A stretch of DNA of 64,000 nucleotides from Bacillus carboniphilus (GTDB lineage Bacteria > Bacillota > Bacilli > Bacillales > JAIVKR01). The DNA lies in assembly GCF_020524035.2 (NCBI RefSeq), contig NZ_CP129013.1, positions 2,221,822 through 2,285,821 on the forward strand, written 5' to 3'. The notes beneath the pieces were generated by a model that made no database searches, was not told where the DNA came from, and saw nothing but the letters and a program-made list of their open reading frames with translations. Shown here piece after piece: positions 29,361-38,996 of the stretch. The position numbers were made by a program, and so were the translations under genes. Position 1 is the first letter of the stretch, and each line of letters begins with the position of its first letter.

Positions 29361-29500
29361 ATATATTTGAGATCCTTAATTTGGTTAGACAGGGAGGTTT
29401 CACCCTAAAATTACAGTTATCTCAGAAGTAGCCCTAAAACTGGTTCGAAATTTTTAAAAGTTAGCTTTGTTTTTTAAAATAACATCTAGGAGGGATTCAA

Positions 29501-30445
29501 TTGAAAAAACTAATCATAACATGTATTCTATTTATTACCGCTTTTTCATCCTTACCAACCTACTCGTCTGCCAATACGGCAACAAACTCGACTAAAATCC
29601 TTCAACACAATGTATTTTTACTTCCCAGCTATATAACTCGTTGGGGACAATCTGAACGTGCTAAATTAATTGGCGAAGCCGACTATATGAAAGGGCAAGA
29701 TGCCATTATTTTAAATGAATTATTTGATAATAGTGCATCAAGCACATTACTTGAAAAACTTAAGGATGAATATCCACACCAAACCTCTATTTTAGGAAGA
29801 AGTAAAGATGGTTGGGACCAAACACTAGGTGATTACTCTAATTTTGTTCCTGAAGACGGTGGTGTCGCAATTATAAGCAAGTGGCCTATTGAAGAGAAAA
29901 TACAATATGTTTATGAAAGTGCTTGTGGATCTGATAAGTTTGCCAACAAAGGATTTGTCTACATTAAGATGAATCAAAGTGGTGAGTACAAACATATTAT
30001 CGGAACCCATGCCCAAGCAGATGACACAGGTTGTGGTGAAGGAGAAGACGCAACTGTACGTCACAACCAGTTTAAAGAAATTGCGAAATTTATTGAGTCA
30101 AAACAAATCCCAGAAGATGAAATGTTGATTATTGGAGGAGACTTTAACGTTATAAAAGACAATACGGAAGAATATGATTCTATGCTAAAAACACTAAATG
30201 TTACAGAGCCAAAATACACCGGTCATACTTCTACATGGGATCCTGAGACGAATGCCATTGCCGAATACGATTATCCTGATTTTGCCCCACAGCATTTAGA
30301 TTATATCTTTGTTTCAAGCGGTCATAAACATCCTTCTACATGGATAAACGAGGTATTAAATATTAAGTCCCCTCCGTGGACAGCGGTATTTAACGAATAT
30401 AATGAGTATTCTGATCATTATCCTATAGCTGCTTACTCAAACTAA
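29501..30445 (+). CDS. sph: Secreted sphingomyelinase C
   Basis: 314 residues with a signal peptide (cut expected after YSSA, about residue 24) and an endonuclease/exonuclease/phosphatase fold. Catalytic signatures are ILNELFDNSAS (metal-binding Glu), GTHAQADDTGCG, IIGGDFNVIKD (Asp and Asn), QHLDYIFVS, and EYSDHYPIAA with the general-base His near the end. It hydrolyses sphingomyelin to ceramide and phosphocholine outside the cell, as the Bacillus cereus haemolysin does. The start is a TTG with AGGAGG seven bases upstream. It stands alone with its own promoter and a shared terminator. Confidence 0.9.
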   Translation: MKKLIITCILFITAFSSLPTYSSANTATNSTKILQHNVFLLPSYITRWGQSERAKLIGEADYMKGQDAIILNELFDNSASSTLLEKLKDEYPHQTSILGRSKDGWDQTLGDYSNFVPEDGGVAIISKWPIEEKIQYVYESACGSDKFANKGFVYIKMNQSGEYKHIIGTHAQADDTGCGEGEDATVRHNQFKEIAKFIESKQIPEDEMLIIGGDFNVIKDNTEEYDSMLKTLNVTEPKYTGHTSTWDPETNAIAEYDYPDFAPQHLDYIFVSSGHKHPSTWINEVLNIKSPPWTAVFNEYNEYSDHYPIAAYSN

Positions 30446-30509
30446 GGAATGTGCAAGCACCCGTTTAACGATGAACCACAAGGGAAAATAATGTAAAAAC
30501 AAACATTAA

Positions 30510-30549
30510 AAAATGAGGAGGTTCAATTCTTTTTGAACCTCCTCATTTT
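30510..30549. terminator. Bidirectional terminator between sph and rmlB
   Basis: Near-perfect 17-bp stem (aaaatgaggaggttcaa / ttgaacctcctcatttt) with a 6-base loop. It overlaps the last codons of rmlB. Confidence 0.85.
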
Positions 30550-31526
30550 ATTTCAAATTGTTCCCACCAACGACCGTTTTTCATATACCATTGAATAGTT
30601 TGCACAATTCCTTCTTCAAAAATAAATTTGGGCTTCCAGCCTAGCTTTTTTAATTTGGACGCATCAATCGCATAACGTTCGTCATGACCTGGGCGATCTT
30701 CTACAAATTCAATTAAAGTCTCTGATTTATTTAACTCTTTGATTATGGTTTTGACCACATCAAGGTTCGTTCGTTCATTGTTACTACCAATGTTATACAC
30801 TTGACCTATTTCTCCATGATGCAATACGGTATCAATGGCCGAACAATGATCATACACATGAAGCCAATCCCGAATATTTTTTCCATCACCATAAACAGGG
30901 ACCTCCTGATTGTTCATGACACGTGAAATCGTAAGAGGAATTAGCTTTTCAGGAAGATGAAAAGGACCATAGTTGTTTGAGCAACGAGTGATCACTGCCG
31001 GAAACCCGTACGTTTCACAATAAGCTCGAACTAATAAGTCACTCGATGCTTTAGATGCACTATAAGGGCTATTTGGTCTCAAAGGCGTTTCTTCTGTAAA
31101 AAGCTCCGCACCTTCTTTCGGCAATTCCCCGTACACTTCATCTGTAGACACATGGATAAACTTTTCAACCTGAACCTTTTTAGCTGCCTCTAATAAAATT
31201 TGCGTTCCTATTACATTTGTGTAGACAAAGGCTTGTGGGTTTTCAATTGAACGATCAACATGACTTTCAGCCGCACAATGAATAACGTAATTAGGTTTTT
31301 TTTCATGAAATAAAGCCCTCATTGCTTTATTATCCGCAATATTTGCTTGGACAAATTCATATTGATCGCTACTTTGAATATGTTGATGCTTTGTCAGTTC
31401 ACCTGCATACGTCAATAAATCAACATTAATAATGTCATAATTACGATATTGATCAAGAAAGTAATGAACTAAATTACCACCAATGAACCCAGCGCCACCG
31501 GTTATCAAGATTTTCTTTCTTGTCAT
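30543..31526 (-). CDS. rmlB: dTDP-glucose 4,6-dehydratase
   Basis: 327 residues, extended short-chain dehydrogenase. NAD site ITGGAGFIGGNLV at the N-terminus, HVSTDEVYGEL (catalytic T-D-E), NSPYSASKASSD (YxxxK), and the RmlB-specific CSNNYGPFHLPEKLIP and GDGKNIRDWLHVYDH. It converts dTDP-glucose to dTDP-4-keto-6-deoxyglucose in the cytoplasm, on the way to dTDP-L-rhamnose. Third gene of a tight rmlA-rmlC-rmlB operon (17-base gap to rmlC). No rmlD follows in the window. Confidence 0.94.
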   Translation of the reverse strand: MTRKKILITGGAGFIGGNLVHYFLDQYRNYDIINVDLLTYAGELTKHQHIQSSDQYEFVQANIADNKAMRALFHEKKPNYVIHCAAESHVDRSIENPQAFVYTNVIGTQILLEAAKKVQVEKFIHVSTDEVYGELPKEGAELFTEETPLRPNSPYSASKASSDLLVRAYCETYGFPAVITRCSNNYGPFHLPEKLIPLTISRVMNNQEVPVYGDGKNIRDWLHVYDHCSAIDTVLHHGEIGQVYNIGSNNERTNLDVVKTIIKELNKSETLIEFVEDRPGHDERYAIDASKLKKLGWKPKFIFEEGIVQTIQWYMKNGRWWEQFEIK

Positions 31527-31543
31527 ACATTTACCCCCAAACG

Positions 31544-32107
31544 TTACATCTCTTCGTAAATAAAATTATTTTCTGCCTCAACCAACAATGGAGCAACCTG
31601 ATCTTTCTGTGATAACGTCGGTTCCTTTTCCAGATCCCACGTAATATTAAGAGTAGGGTCATTCCAACTTATGACTCGATCAAGCTCTGGTGTCCAAAAC
31701 TGATCGACTTTATATTGAACTTCTACATCTTCTGTTAGCGTTTGAAAGCCATGGGCAAACCCTTGCGAAACAAAGAGCTGTCGCTTGTTTTCTTCATTCA
31801 ATTCCACCCCAAACCATTGACCATAAGTAGGACTTCCTCTGCGAATATCAATGGCGACATCAAAAATGGCCCCTTTACTACAACGAACCAGTTTCGCTTG
31901 TGCCATAGGGTTCAGTTGATAATGTAGCCCTCTAATCGTGCCTTTTTGGGCGGAAAAAGAATGATTATCTTGTACAAACGAGACATCTACGCCCATTTTT
32001 TCAAAAACCTCTTGATTATAGATTTCGAAAAACCAACCACGATGATCACCATACACACAAGGCTCGACTATCCACACACCTTGTAGTTTAGTATCCGTAA
32101 GCTTCAT
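31544..32107 (-). CDS. rmlC: dTDP-4-dehydrorhamnose 3,5-epimerase
   Basis: 187 residues, cupin fold. Signatures are FFEIYNQEVFEKMGV, FVQDNHSFSAQKGTIRGLHY (catalytic His in the RGLHYQ block), AIDIRRGSPTYGQW and FVSQGFAHGFQTL. It epimerises C3 and C5 of dTDP-4-keto-6-deoxyglucose. RBS TGGAGG upstream. Cotranscribed with rmlA (15-base gap) and rmlB. Confidence 0.94.
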   Translation of the reverse strand: MKLTDTKLQGVWIVEPCVYGDHRGWFFEIYNQEVFEKMGVDVSFVQDNHSFSAQKGTIRGLHYQLNPMAQAKLVRCSKGAIFDVAIDIRRGSPTYGQWFGVELNEENKRQLFVSQGFAHGFQTLTEDVEVQYKVDQFWTPELDRVISWNDPTLNITWDLEKEPTLSQKDQVAPLLVEAENNFIYEEM

Positions 32108-32122
32108 TGAAAGCCTCCATAC

Positions 32123-33001
32123 TTAATATTTTAACTCTCCTTGAGCCACTCTTAATAAATAATGCCCATAAGGAGTTTTTTGTAATTTTTCCCCGCATTT
32201 TAATAGCTGATCTTTTGTAATCCAGCCATTGATAAACGCAATTTCTTCTAGGGCGGCTATTTTCACGTCTTGATGCTCCTCAATGGTTCTCACGAAATTT
32301 GTCGCCTCCACCAAACTTTCATGTGTTCCTGCGTCAATCCACGTGTAACCCCTACCTAACAATTCTACTTCTAACTGACCAACATCTAAATAGACCTCAT
32401 TTATAGAAGTAATTTCAAGCTCTCCTCGAGCAGAAGGCTTCACACTTTTAGCTATATCTACTACTCGTTCATCATAAAAATACAAACCTGTTATCGCATA
32501 GTTTGATTTCGGTTCTTTTGGTTTTTCCTCTACACTTGAAACCTTTCCATTTTCATCAAAAGCAACCACACCAAACCGCATAGGATCATGAACATGGTGA
32601 GCAAAGATCGTTGCTCCTTTTTCTTTAGTAGCAGCGTTGATGAGCTTTTTTCGAATCCCACTTCCATAGTAAATGTTATCTCCTAAAATCATCGCTACAG
32701 AATCACCGTTAATAAACTCTTCCGCTAATAAAAACGCTTGAGCAAGACCATCTGGACGAGGTTGAACTTTATATTGAAGGGATAAACCGAATTGGGAACC
32801 ATCATTGAGTAGGTTTTGAAAGCGCGGGGTATCTTCTGGTGTCGAGATAATTAATATATCTTGTATGCCAGCAAGCATTAATGTTGACAAAGGATAATAA
32901 ATCATCGGCTTATCATAAATTGGCAAGAGCTGTTTACTCGTTACAAGCGTTAATGGAAAAAGCCTCGTTCCGCTTCCTCCTGCTAATACAATCCCTTTCA
33001 T
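32123..33001 (-). CDS. rmlA: Glucose-1-phosphate thymidylyltransferase
   Basis: 292 residues. The nucleotidyltransferase signature [17 protein letters not shown] sits at the start, followed by [30 protein letters not shown] (metal Asp) and [18 protein letters not shown]. It makes dTDP-glucose from dTTP and glucose-1-phosphate, the product of PgcA encoded 3 kb away. First gene of the rmlACB operon; GAGGTGA precedes the ATG. Confidence 0.94.
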   Translation of the reverse strand: MKGIVLAGGSGTRLFPLTLVTSKQLLPIYDKPMIYYPLSTLMLAGIQDILIISTPEDTPRFQNLLNDGSQFGLSLQYKVQPRPDGLAQAFLLAEEFINGDSVAMILGDNIYYGSGIRKKLINAATKEKGATIFAHHVHDPMRFGVVAFDENGKVSSVEEKPKEPKSNYAITGLYFYDERVVDIAKSVKPSARGELEITSINEVYLDVGQLEVELLGRGYTWIDAGTHESLVEATNFVRTIEEHQDVKIAALEEIAFINGWITKDQLLKCGEKLQKTPYGHYLLRVAQGELKY

Positions 33002-33253
33002 GCTGTCACCTCATTCCCTATCATTGTATTCATGTTATGAGGGATACATGATAAGAGTGACTCATATGAAAACATAAAAAAGGATGTTCCCTTTACTAGG
33101 TAAGATGATTCACTCAAAGGTACGACCAAAGGAATAATGTGAGACTGCCTCTATTAATCATTTAGGTCTTTCATCCCTTTCTCTTATTTTTCATTGTCAT
33201 ACAAATAATGGTTTGCGATAATGTACTTTGCAGAACACACGAAGGGGAGAAAA

Positions 33254-33582
33254 ATGAAAAAATATTCACTTGCTTCTAATATGTCAATAACTCTTTTCAT
33301 AATTACATCCATATTAACGTTTACCTTTCTCATATTAAATGTAGCCAGCTTTCAATCAGAGGAAATAGCGCAATTTTGCTATAATACGAACTCTATTACT
33401 ATATAATTGTCATCACCTTAATCATGGGTTTAACCAGCTCACTTTTCGAAAAAGAACAAGACAAAAAACGAAAATTGCTCGTCCTACAGCAATTAAATGT
33501 ATATATTATATTAGGAATAGGGTCATTAATCCTATTAAGTTACTTTTATATTCGAATCCTCTTCTCAGAATCTCAGATGTAA
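33254..33582 (+). pseudogene. Small membrane protein, frameshifted
   Basis: ATG 33254 after AGGGGAG reads MKKYSLASNMSITLF and a first membrane helix, then stops at 33406. A second frame from about 33393 continues IIVITLIMGLTSSLFEKEQD, a charged loop, and another helix (VYIILGIGSLILLSYFYI) to the stop at 33582. Together they make a protein of about 109 residues with three helices. The family is not recognised. It sits just before another small membrane protein gene on the same strand. Confidence 0.55.
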
Positions 33583-33608
33583 AAGAAAAAACTATTTTGT
33601 GGAGTGTC

Positions 33609-33942
33609 ATGATGAAAAAAAACAAAAATCATTTTATTTTCAATTTCAACATTGATTTATGTACTAACCATTACGTTATTCATTCTATTTTCTATATGGT
33701 ACCTTCCATTTGGAGGAGACAAATACATGAAACCAATGGATGAGAGTCCAGCTATTTTAATATGGATGCTTCTTCTCTTACCTCTTGCCGGAGCAGTCAT
33801 ATCTTTTTTCGTCAAAGGTCTCTTTGGTAAGATAAGTTTGATCTTTCTACATTTAAAGAATTATGTCTTATTATTTTGCTTATTGTTCATCTATGTATTA
33901 TTTGAGGTCTTCTTTGAGTTTTTAAACATTTTTGCAAAATGA
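33609..33942 (+). pseudogene. Small membrane protein, frameshifted in an A8 tract
   Basis: ATG 33609 or 33612 follows GGAG. After MMKK the frame is lost unless one adenine of the run 33615-33622 is removed; then it reads TKIILFSISTLIYVL and continues as a 110-residue protein with three helices (SPAILIWMLLLLPLAGAVIS, YVLLFCLLFIYVLFEVFFEF). It may be related to the preceding gene by layout only. Its end nearly touches the ribosome site of the next gene, so the three genes are probably cotranscribed. Confidence 0.55.
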
Positions 33943-33958
33943 TTATTTGGAGGAAAAA

Positions 33959-34723
33959 ATGTTTGCATCAAAATCAATCTTAACCACGTGGAGAAAGTTT
34001 GATAACTTTTCAATGGATACATTAACTAAAGCTTGGTACTATCAAAGAATAGGACAAGCTTTTCAAAGAAATGTTTCATTAATGAAAGAACACCGAGAAC
34101 AATTTGGAGTCGCAGGTAACTGTTTTGATCTTGCTATTTGGTTATTAGAGGAATTTAAGAGTGATGGAATGAAAGCGTATCCCATTGGCCACGAATTAGG
34201 AACGGAAGCGGCTCATGTTGCTGTAATTGCAGTTGACGAGGAAGGTCACCGTTTTTTATGTGATTTAGGCGATCAATGGTTGGAACCGATCTTAATTGAT
34301 AAAAGCGCTCCAGATTATTCGAATGAAAAGCTAGCTGGATTTTTCCCAGCTGCTCACGTTCAAGTAATACCTAAACCTGAACATGTGGAAATACTTTACT
34401 TTAGACCGAATGGAAAAGTATCGAATCAACGGTATATCACAAATCCCGTTCCACTGAGTGATTTCATTATTGCTGCTAATTCTTCACAAAAAACATTCAA
34501 ACAAGAGCCACTCGTTGAAATAAGAACACCACATCAAGATGATATGGCCCATTGGGAGTTTGGACATTGGCGAAGCTTTCTTAGTACGAATCAAGGAGTT
34601 ATCGAGGATCACCCTTTGTCTACGATAGAAGAATGGACTGAACGAATTCATGCAAAGACTGGATACAATGGTCAAGTCATTCGAGAGGCATTAATGTTTT
34701 ATCGACAAATGCAAAAAAGCTGA
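33959..34723 (+). CDS. Arylamine N-acetyltransferase-like / transglutaminase-like protein
   Basis: 254 residues. A Cys-His-Asp arrangement like that of N-acetyltransferases is visible: QFGVAGNCFDLAIWLLEEF (Cys), EAAHVAVIAVDEEG (His), FLCDLGDQWLEP (Asp). The N-terminus is helical and the C-terminal third is less conserved. Classical members move acetyl groups from CoA to arylamines; the substrate here is unknown and the RGG motif before the Cys is replaced by GVAG. ATG 33959 after GGAGG is preferred to an upstream TTG. A minus-strand terminator lies within its 3' end. Confidence 0.6.
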   Translation: MFASKSILTTWRKFDNFSMDTLTKAWYYQRIGQAFQRNVSLMKEHREQFGVAGNCFDLAIWLLEEFKSDGMKAYPIGHELGTEAAHVAVIAVDEEGHRFLCDLGDQWLEPILIDKSAPDYSNEKLAGFFPAAHVQVIPKPEHVEILYFRPNGKVSNQRYITNPVPLSDFIIAANSSQKTFKQEPLVEIRTPHQDDMAHWEFGHWRSFLSTNQGVIEDHPLSTIEEWTERIHAKTGYNGQVIREALMFYRQMQKS

Positions 34724-34746
34724 TTGAACTTTTATCTTCAATCAGC
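34712..34746 (-). terminator. Terminator for ppaC, overlapping the converging gene
   Basis: On the minus strand GCTGATTGA pairs with TCAATCAGC across a 10-base loop, followed by six thymines. It overlaps the last codons of the plus-strand gene. Confidence 0.8.
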
Positions 34747-34757
34747 CCGTCTAATTT

Positions 34758-35688
34758 TTATTTTGTTAGCCCCTCAGTCACAACAGGAACGATTTGTTTC
34801 TTACGGGAAACCACACCCTTTAATAAAGCTGTGTGATTTGTTAATTCAACGTCGAATGATTGAGCTGCCTTTTCAGCTTCGTTTCCGAGAAATAAACCTA
34901 CAGAATCATTTTCTAAAATGTCTGTAATGACAAAAACAAATAAGTCTAACGATTTGCTTTCAATAAGTTTGTTGATTTCTACTTCTACTTCTTCTTGGCG
35001 TTTTAACACGTCGTTCGTATCGACCACATTAATTTGCGCAACCTCCACTTTATGAGTACCCATTTGGAATTCTTTCGCATCAATTGTGATCAGGCTCAAG
35101 AGCCGTTTTATCACTTACATCCGCCCCTGCTTTAAGCATCTCAAGTCCATAGCTATTCGCATCTACTCCAGCAATTTCCGCAAGTTCTTTCGCCGCTTTT
35201 ATATCTTGCTCCGTACATGTAGGCGACTTAAATAACAATGAGTCAGAAATAATTGCAGAAAGCATTAAACCGGCAATTTCCTGTTTAATCGCAATGCCAT
35301 TCTCTTTGTAAAGTTTGTTTAAAATTGTTGCTGTACAACCAACTGGCTCTGCTCGATAGTATAAAGGATCACTTGTTTCAAAGTTGGCAATTCGATGATG
35401 ATCAATGACTTCTAACACTTTTACTTGATCAAGATCGGCGACACTTTGTTGACGTTCGTTATGATCCACTAAAATAACTTCATTCACTTCATTGGCCACC
35501 GTTTGGATTAAACGAGGGGCTTCAGCTGAGAAAGCTTCCAATGCATATTTCGTTTCTCCATTCATTTCTCCTAAACGAACAGGCTCAACCTCTAAGCCTA
35601 ATTCTTTCTTTAAATCTGCATAAGCAATTGCTGAACAAATCGAATCTGTATCAGGGTTCTTATGCCCTAAAATCAACGTTTTTGCCAT
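34758..35688 (-). pseudogene. ppaC: Manganese-dependent inorganic pyrophosphatase, one frameshift
   Basis: About 309 residues in two frames. N-terminal DHH domain: [19 protein letters not shown] (metal His and Asp), [25 protein letters not shown]-terminal DHHA2 domain: [23 protein letters not shown], and [14 protein letters not shown] (substrate-binding RKKQ). The frame changes near 35090, where GAGCCTG seems to hold one extra C. The enzyme splits pyrophosphate to drive biosynthesis and is normally essential in Bacillus, so a real loss is unlikely without a backup. Minus-strand terminator directly after. Confidence 0.9.
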
Positions 35689-35810
35689 AACAACTCGACT
35701 CCTTATATAAAATTAAGATTTCACTCGATATGTAATTAATACGTGGACAATCCTCATTAAATTTTACATTACGCAAGCGATAAAACCAAATATTTTTTGC
35801 CTCAACTAGG

Positions 35811-36157
35811 TCATTTCATATGAAGAATTTCTTTTAACCTTTCCCCTTTTTCTTCATCTAATTTTGCATATCTATCATTATCCTCATCGTAAATAATGAC
35901 TTCTTGATCATCAACGTAAATCTCAAAAAAAAGTTAGCCTTTCAGGAAGGTTTTCATCGAACTTGAAGGAAAATGTTAATTGAACGTCTTGTTGGATTAA
36001 TTCCGCTTTTAAACCTTGAGACCATTTTCATATATTTTGAAATTCGTACAGTTTTTCTTCTTTCATGATGTGACTATCTTCTGGCAAGCTCGTTGAAATC
36101 AACTTCATCATTTGTACATCCAATCAAAGTGACAAGAATGATAAAAATAATAAATAC
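35811..36157 (-). pseudogene. Decayed small lipoprotein gene
   Basis: A minus-strand frame begins FIIFIILVTLIGCTNDEVDF (lipoprotein signal, lipobox LIGC). Protein-like reading then jumps between frames: DSHIMKEEKLYEFQNI, stop, KWSQGLKAELIQQDVQLTF, then EIYVDDQEVIIYDEDNDRYA to LHMK and TGA. It has at least two frame changes and one internal stop, and no start codon with a ribosome site. The original product would be about 115 residues. The family is unknown. It lies between ppaC and the heme-oxygenase-like gene. Confidence 0.6.
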
Positions 36158-36160
36158 GTT

Positions 36161-36193
36161 AAAAACCAGCTCCAATATGGATGGAACTGGTTT
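36161..36193 (-). terminator. Terminator after heme-oxygenase-like gene
   Basis: Minus strand AAACCAGTTCCA pairs with TGGAGCTGGTTT (one G-T type change) and continues into TTTTT, a few bases after the stop at 36201. Confidence 0.75.
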
Positions 36194-36200
36194 CTTTTCT

Positions 36201-36530
36201 TTATCCCGCTTCATGCTGATAGGCAATTTCATATTTTGATAGCTCTGCTCCTAGCATGATGCTTTCCCCTTTGTTTTCGTTTCCTTCTGTTTTACGTTTA
36301 TGGTGAGCATTCTTGAATGCATCACTTTCAGTCCATGCTTGGAATGCCTCATCATTCTCCCAAGTGGTGCAGACTTTTAATTCATCGTATTCTTCTAAAC
36401 CTTTCGTAATTAATACTTCCAGACGAACAAACCCTGGTGACTGATGGACAGCTTTTGGTTGCTCAAATCGTTTGGCTACTTCTTGGACATGACCTTTTTT
36501 CACTTTAATTGTATTCGTAACTAAAATCAT
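36201..36530 (-). CDS. IsdG/HmoA-family heme-degrading monooxygenase
   Basis: 109 residues, a ferredoxin-like antibiotic-biosynthesis-monooxygenase (ABM) fold. The Asn-Trp-His set of the IsdG class is visible: VTNTIKVKKG (Asn6), then AFQAWTESDAFKNAH (Trp and His), preceded by YDELKVCTTWEN. These enzymes open the haem ring to free iron. The protein is cytosolic; no haem transport genes are near. It follows a small membrane protein gene with almost no gap and ends at its own terminator. Confidence 0.75.
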   Translation of the reverse strand: MILVTNTIKVKKGHVQEVAKRFEQPKAVHQSPGFVRLEVLITKGLEEYDELKVCTTWENDEAFQAWTESDAFKNAHHKRKTEGNENKGESIMLGAELSKYEIAYQHEAG

Positions 36531-36533
36531 CCC

Positions 36534-36917
36534 TCATCTACCCCTTTCAATAAAAAAGATTGTAAAATGCACTATAGCTTTGATCTCTCCCTGAACCTTA
36601 CAAATGATTATATTATTACTTTCAATATAATCATAGAAAAAACCTTCAAAGAACATGCTAGAAAAGGAAAATCCGACCAGACTAACGAATGCAAGAATCA
36701 AAATAGCCGAATACCAAAAAAGCTCTTTCCTATTCTTTTTAACACATAACATCTCTAAAGCAATCCCTCTTAGTGCAATCAATATAAAAAAGAAAGTAAA
36801 CCAAGAAGGATTATAATCCGTTCCACTTGGATAGGAGAAGATACAAACTGCCACAAATATAGGAACCATAAACCAATTTGATCGTTTAAAATATTTTTTC
36901 TTTTTCTCTTCTTTCAA
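36534..36917 (-). CDS. Small membrane protein of unknown function
   Basis: 127 residues with a lysine-rich start (KEEKKKKYFKRSN) and three predicted helices (WFMVPIFVAVCIFSYP, WFTFFFILIALRGIALEML, FWYSAILILAFVSLVGF). The start is a TTG with only a weak ribosome site. It ends 3 bases before the heme-oxygenase-like gene, so the two are likely cotranscribed. I do not recognise a family. The 36918-37194 stretch upstream is AT-rich and otherwise featureless. Confidence 0.5.
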   Translation of the reverse strand: MKEEKKKKYFKRSNWFMVPIFVAVCIFSYPSGTDYNPSWFTFFFILIALRGIALEMLCVKKNRKELFWYSAILILAFVSLVGFSFSSMFFEGFFYDYIESNNIIICKVQGEIKAIVHFTIFFIERGR

Positions 36918-37194
36918 AACAAAGAATCTCTCTACTTTTTAATAATTATAGCAAGGTGATTCCGCAACACCAATCCAAAATACGGTCGTTTACTATTCAA
37001 AAAGTATTTTTACGTAATCTCTTTTAAAGTAGAGAACTCGATATATAGAAACCGATATATTATCTTGTTTATAGAAAATTATATCGTCCTCGCAAAGTAA
37101 AATCTAAGTTTCAACTTTATTTTACAATTACCATCCTAATAAATGGAACACATTTAACTTTTCCATACAATCAAAAATATCTTTCAGTTTCTAA

Positions 37195-37271
37195 TTACCC
37201 GGATTCTTCAGTAATATATTCCTTTAAAGTAGGTCCCGCTTTGCTAACGGATTAATTCTTAATTCAGGCAT
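37195..37271 (-). pseudogene. Remnant of a RelE/ParE-type toxin
   Basis: ATG 37271 with GAGG upstream, 5 bases after the antitoxin stop, reads MPELRINPLAKRDL, then a frame change, then KEYITEESG and a stop. The opening is typical of RelE/ParE toxins (xxxxINPLAKRDLxEIxxYI). Only about 25 residues survive. The toxin is therefore inactive. Confidence 0.6.
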
Positions 37272-37276
37272 AAAAA

Positions 37277-37525
37277 TTAAACCTCAAGTTCTTTTTTCAC
37301 TTCATCTAAAGTAAGCCATTCTTCACCTGTTTTTATTGCTTTCTCAGCTTCCATTAGTTTTGATAATAACCTAATGGTATCTTGACTCTTTTCGTAGTCT
37401 TCAATATTTACAATAGCAAATCTACCTCGTCCATTTTTCGTTAAAAATACCGAATTTCCAACGCTGATGTCCTTTAATACTTCATTGTAATTTCTTAAGT
37501 CAGACACTGGTTTTATGTTAGGCAT
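37277..37525 (-). CDS. Phd/YefM-type antitoxin
   Basis: 82 residues. The N-terminal Phd/YefM fold is clear: VSDLRNYNEVLKDISVGNSV, LTKNGRGRFAIVNIEDYEK. The C-terminal part is helical (EKAIKTGEEWLTLDEVKKE) and would wrap around the toxin. It binds its own operator and neutralises a partner toxin. ATG after AAGGAG. The partner gene just downstream is decayed, so this is an orphan antitoxin; it may persist as a repressor or by protecting against related toxins. Confidence 0.85.
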   Translation of the reverse strand: MPNIKPVSDLRNYNEVLKDISVGNSVFLTKNGRGRFAIVNIEDYEKSQDTIRLLSKLMEAEKAIKTGEEWLTLDEVKKELEV

Positions 37526-37815
37526 AGACTCAACTCCTTTTTGTTGTTAATACTTTTAAAGCTAAATCAAGCCCAAATTTCCCTTAATCTTACTATTTTT
37601 TAACCAGCGAGCTAAATATACTGTACTTTATCAAAAATGAGCCAAACCACTATGATTGAAATGAAAAATAAGGCAATGGAGTTTCTTACGATCACTTTTT
37701 CAACTCGTTTACACCTTTTCAACTCAAAAAATTTCTTTAATGGTAGGTGAAGGAATCTAATAGTATGATTTATAGTACATATTTACATCCTACACAGTTA
37801 TCGATGGATGGGATT

Positions 37816-38996
37816 TCAACCTTTTCCATTATAAATATCGAATAACTTTCTTCCATATTCAAGAGGGTCATGCTCCTCTTTAATTTTCACCAATGCATTT
37901 CTAGCCCTCTCGATAATATGCTCCGGTTTAGAACAAATCTCAACAATCGATTTTTCTAACTCTTTTTCCAGAGTCTCGCTGAGAATTTTTCTAGACGACT
38001 CTGTCGAATATAATGCCTCACCGAACTTATTTCTAGGGATAGGACATATCCAGCCACATGTATCATTATTTATTTCAGGAAGTGCTCGTATGTTTGTTGT
38101 CAAAACTGGACATCCACTTGCTTGCATTTCCAAAACGGAATAACCATACGTATCAGCCCATGTCGGTAATAAACCAACGTGACTTTTTTTACATAAAGCT
38201 AGCACTTCTTCATTAGTTAATGCATCAATCCAAGTGATCCAATCATCGTTTTGTTCAATGATTTTCAGCATGTCTTCTTTATCTTTAATTGTTGTCTGAG
38301 TCGCATAATCACCAAATGTAAGACTACTCACAATCGTAAATTTCACATTAAAGTGCTTTCTTATTTTAGCAAGGACATGAATTAATTCTCTTCCACCTTT
38401 TCGAAAAAACTGACGACCAACGAAGATAAATCTAATTTCTTTATGGATATCCTTCATTTTTAATTCGATGTCACGCTTCTTTACCAAAAGAGGTTGAGGT
38501 GGAGGAATAACCACGGTCTTGTTCATAATATCATTAACTGCCTCCGGGAATACTTCTTTTACGAGTGCTTCTTGAATGGACCAATTACATTGTGATAAAG
38601 CTATCAATTTTTTGCACGAATCTTGTTGTAATAATTGTAATGTCTCTTTAATTTGACGGTCTATTTGTATCGTGCTGTTTTCATGATGATAATTCATTGT
38701 TTGAATTAAACGCGGAATTGTCGTTTCAAAGGTCGATACCCATGGGGTTTTCGTATCACAGACAGTATTAAACGTATGTAAAACATCAACCTTTAACTGG
38801 TTACTTGATTTAAAAATGAAATTTGATCTACTCTTAGCTTGATCTGTTAAAGGAACACCAAACTTACTAATCCCTTTTAATATCAATCCTGTATGATCTT
38901 TTGAAGGAGGTATTTTTTTTGTACTCTACATGATCGATTTTTTCTAGTATGCATCTTTTCTCAGGATAATTTTCTGTCAAAAAACCTACTCGCAAT
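37816..38996 (-). pseudogene. Family 4 glycosyltransferase, frameshifted in an A8 tract
   Basis: A TTG at 38996 after AAAGGAG reads RVGFLTENYPEKRCIL and enters eight adenines (8 T on the plus strand, 38913-38920). The rest (IPPSKDHTGLILKGISKFG, IRFIFVGRQFFRKGGREL, GLLPTWADTYGYSVLEMQAS, PVLTTNIRALPEI) reads in the next frame to the stop at 37816. The full protein is about 393 residues with GT-B donor-site motifs; TYGYSVLEMQASGCPVL corresponds to the E-x7-E block. Isolated from other glycan genes by more than 2 kb. Sugar unknown. Confidence 0.82.

Noticed and set aside
37612..37722. 36-codon minus-strand ORF with one hydrophobic helix
   Set aside because: Starts at TTG without a ribosome site; it may be a small membrane peptide, but the evidence is too thin. 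The rest of 37526-37815 shows nothing.
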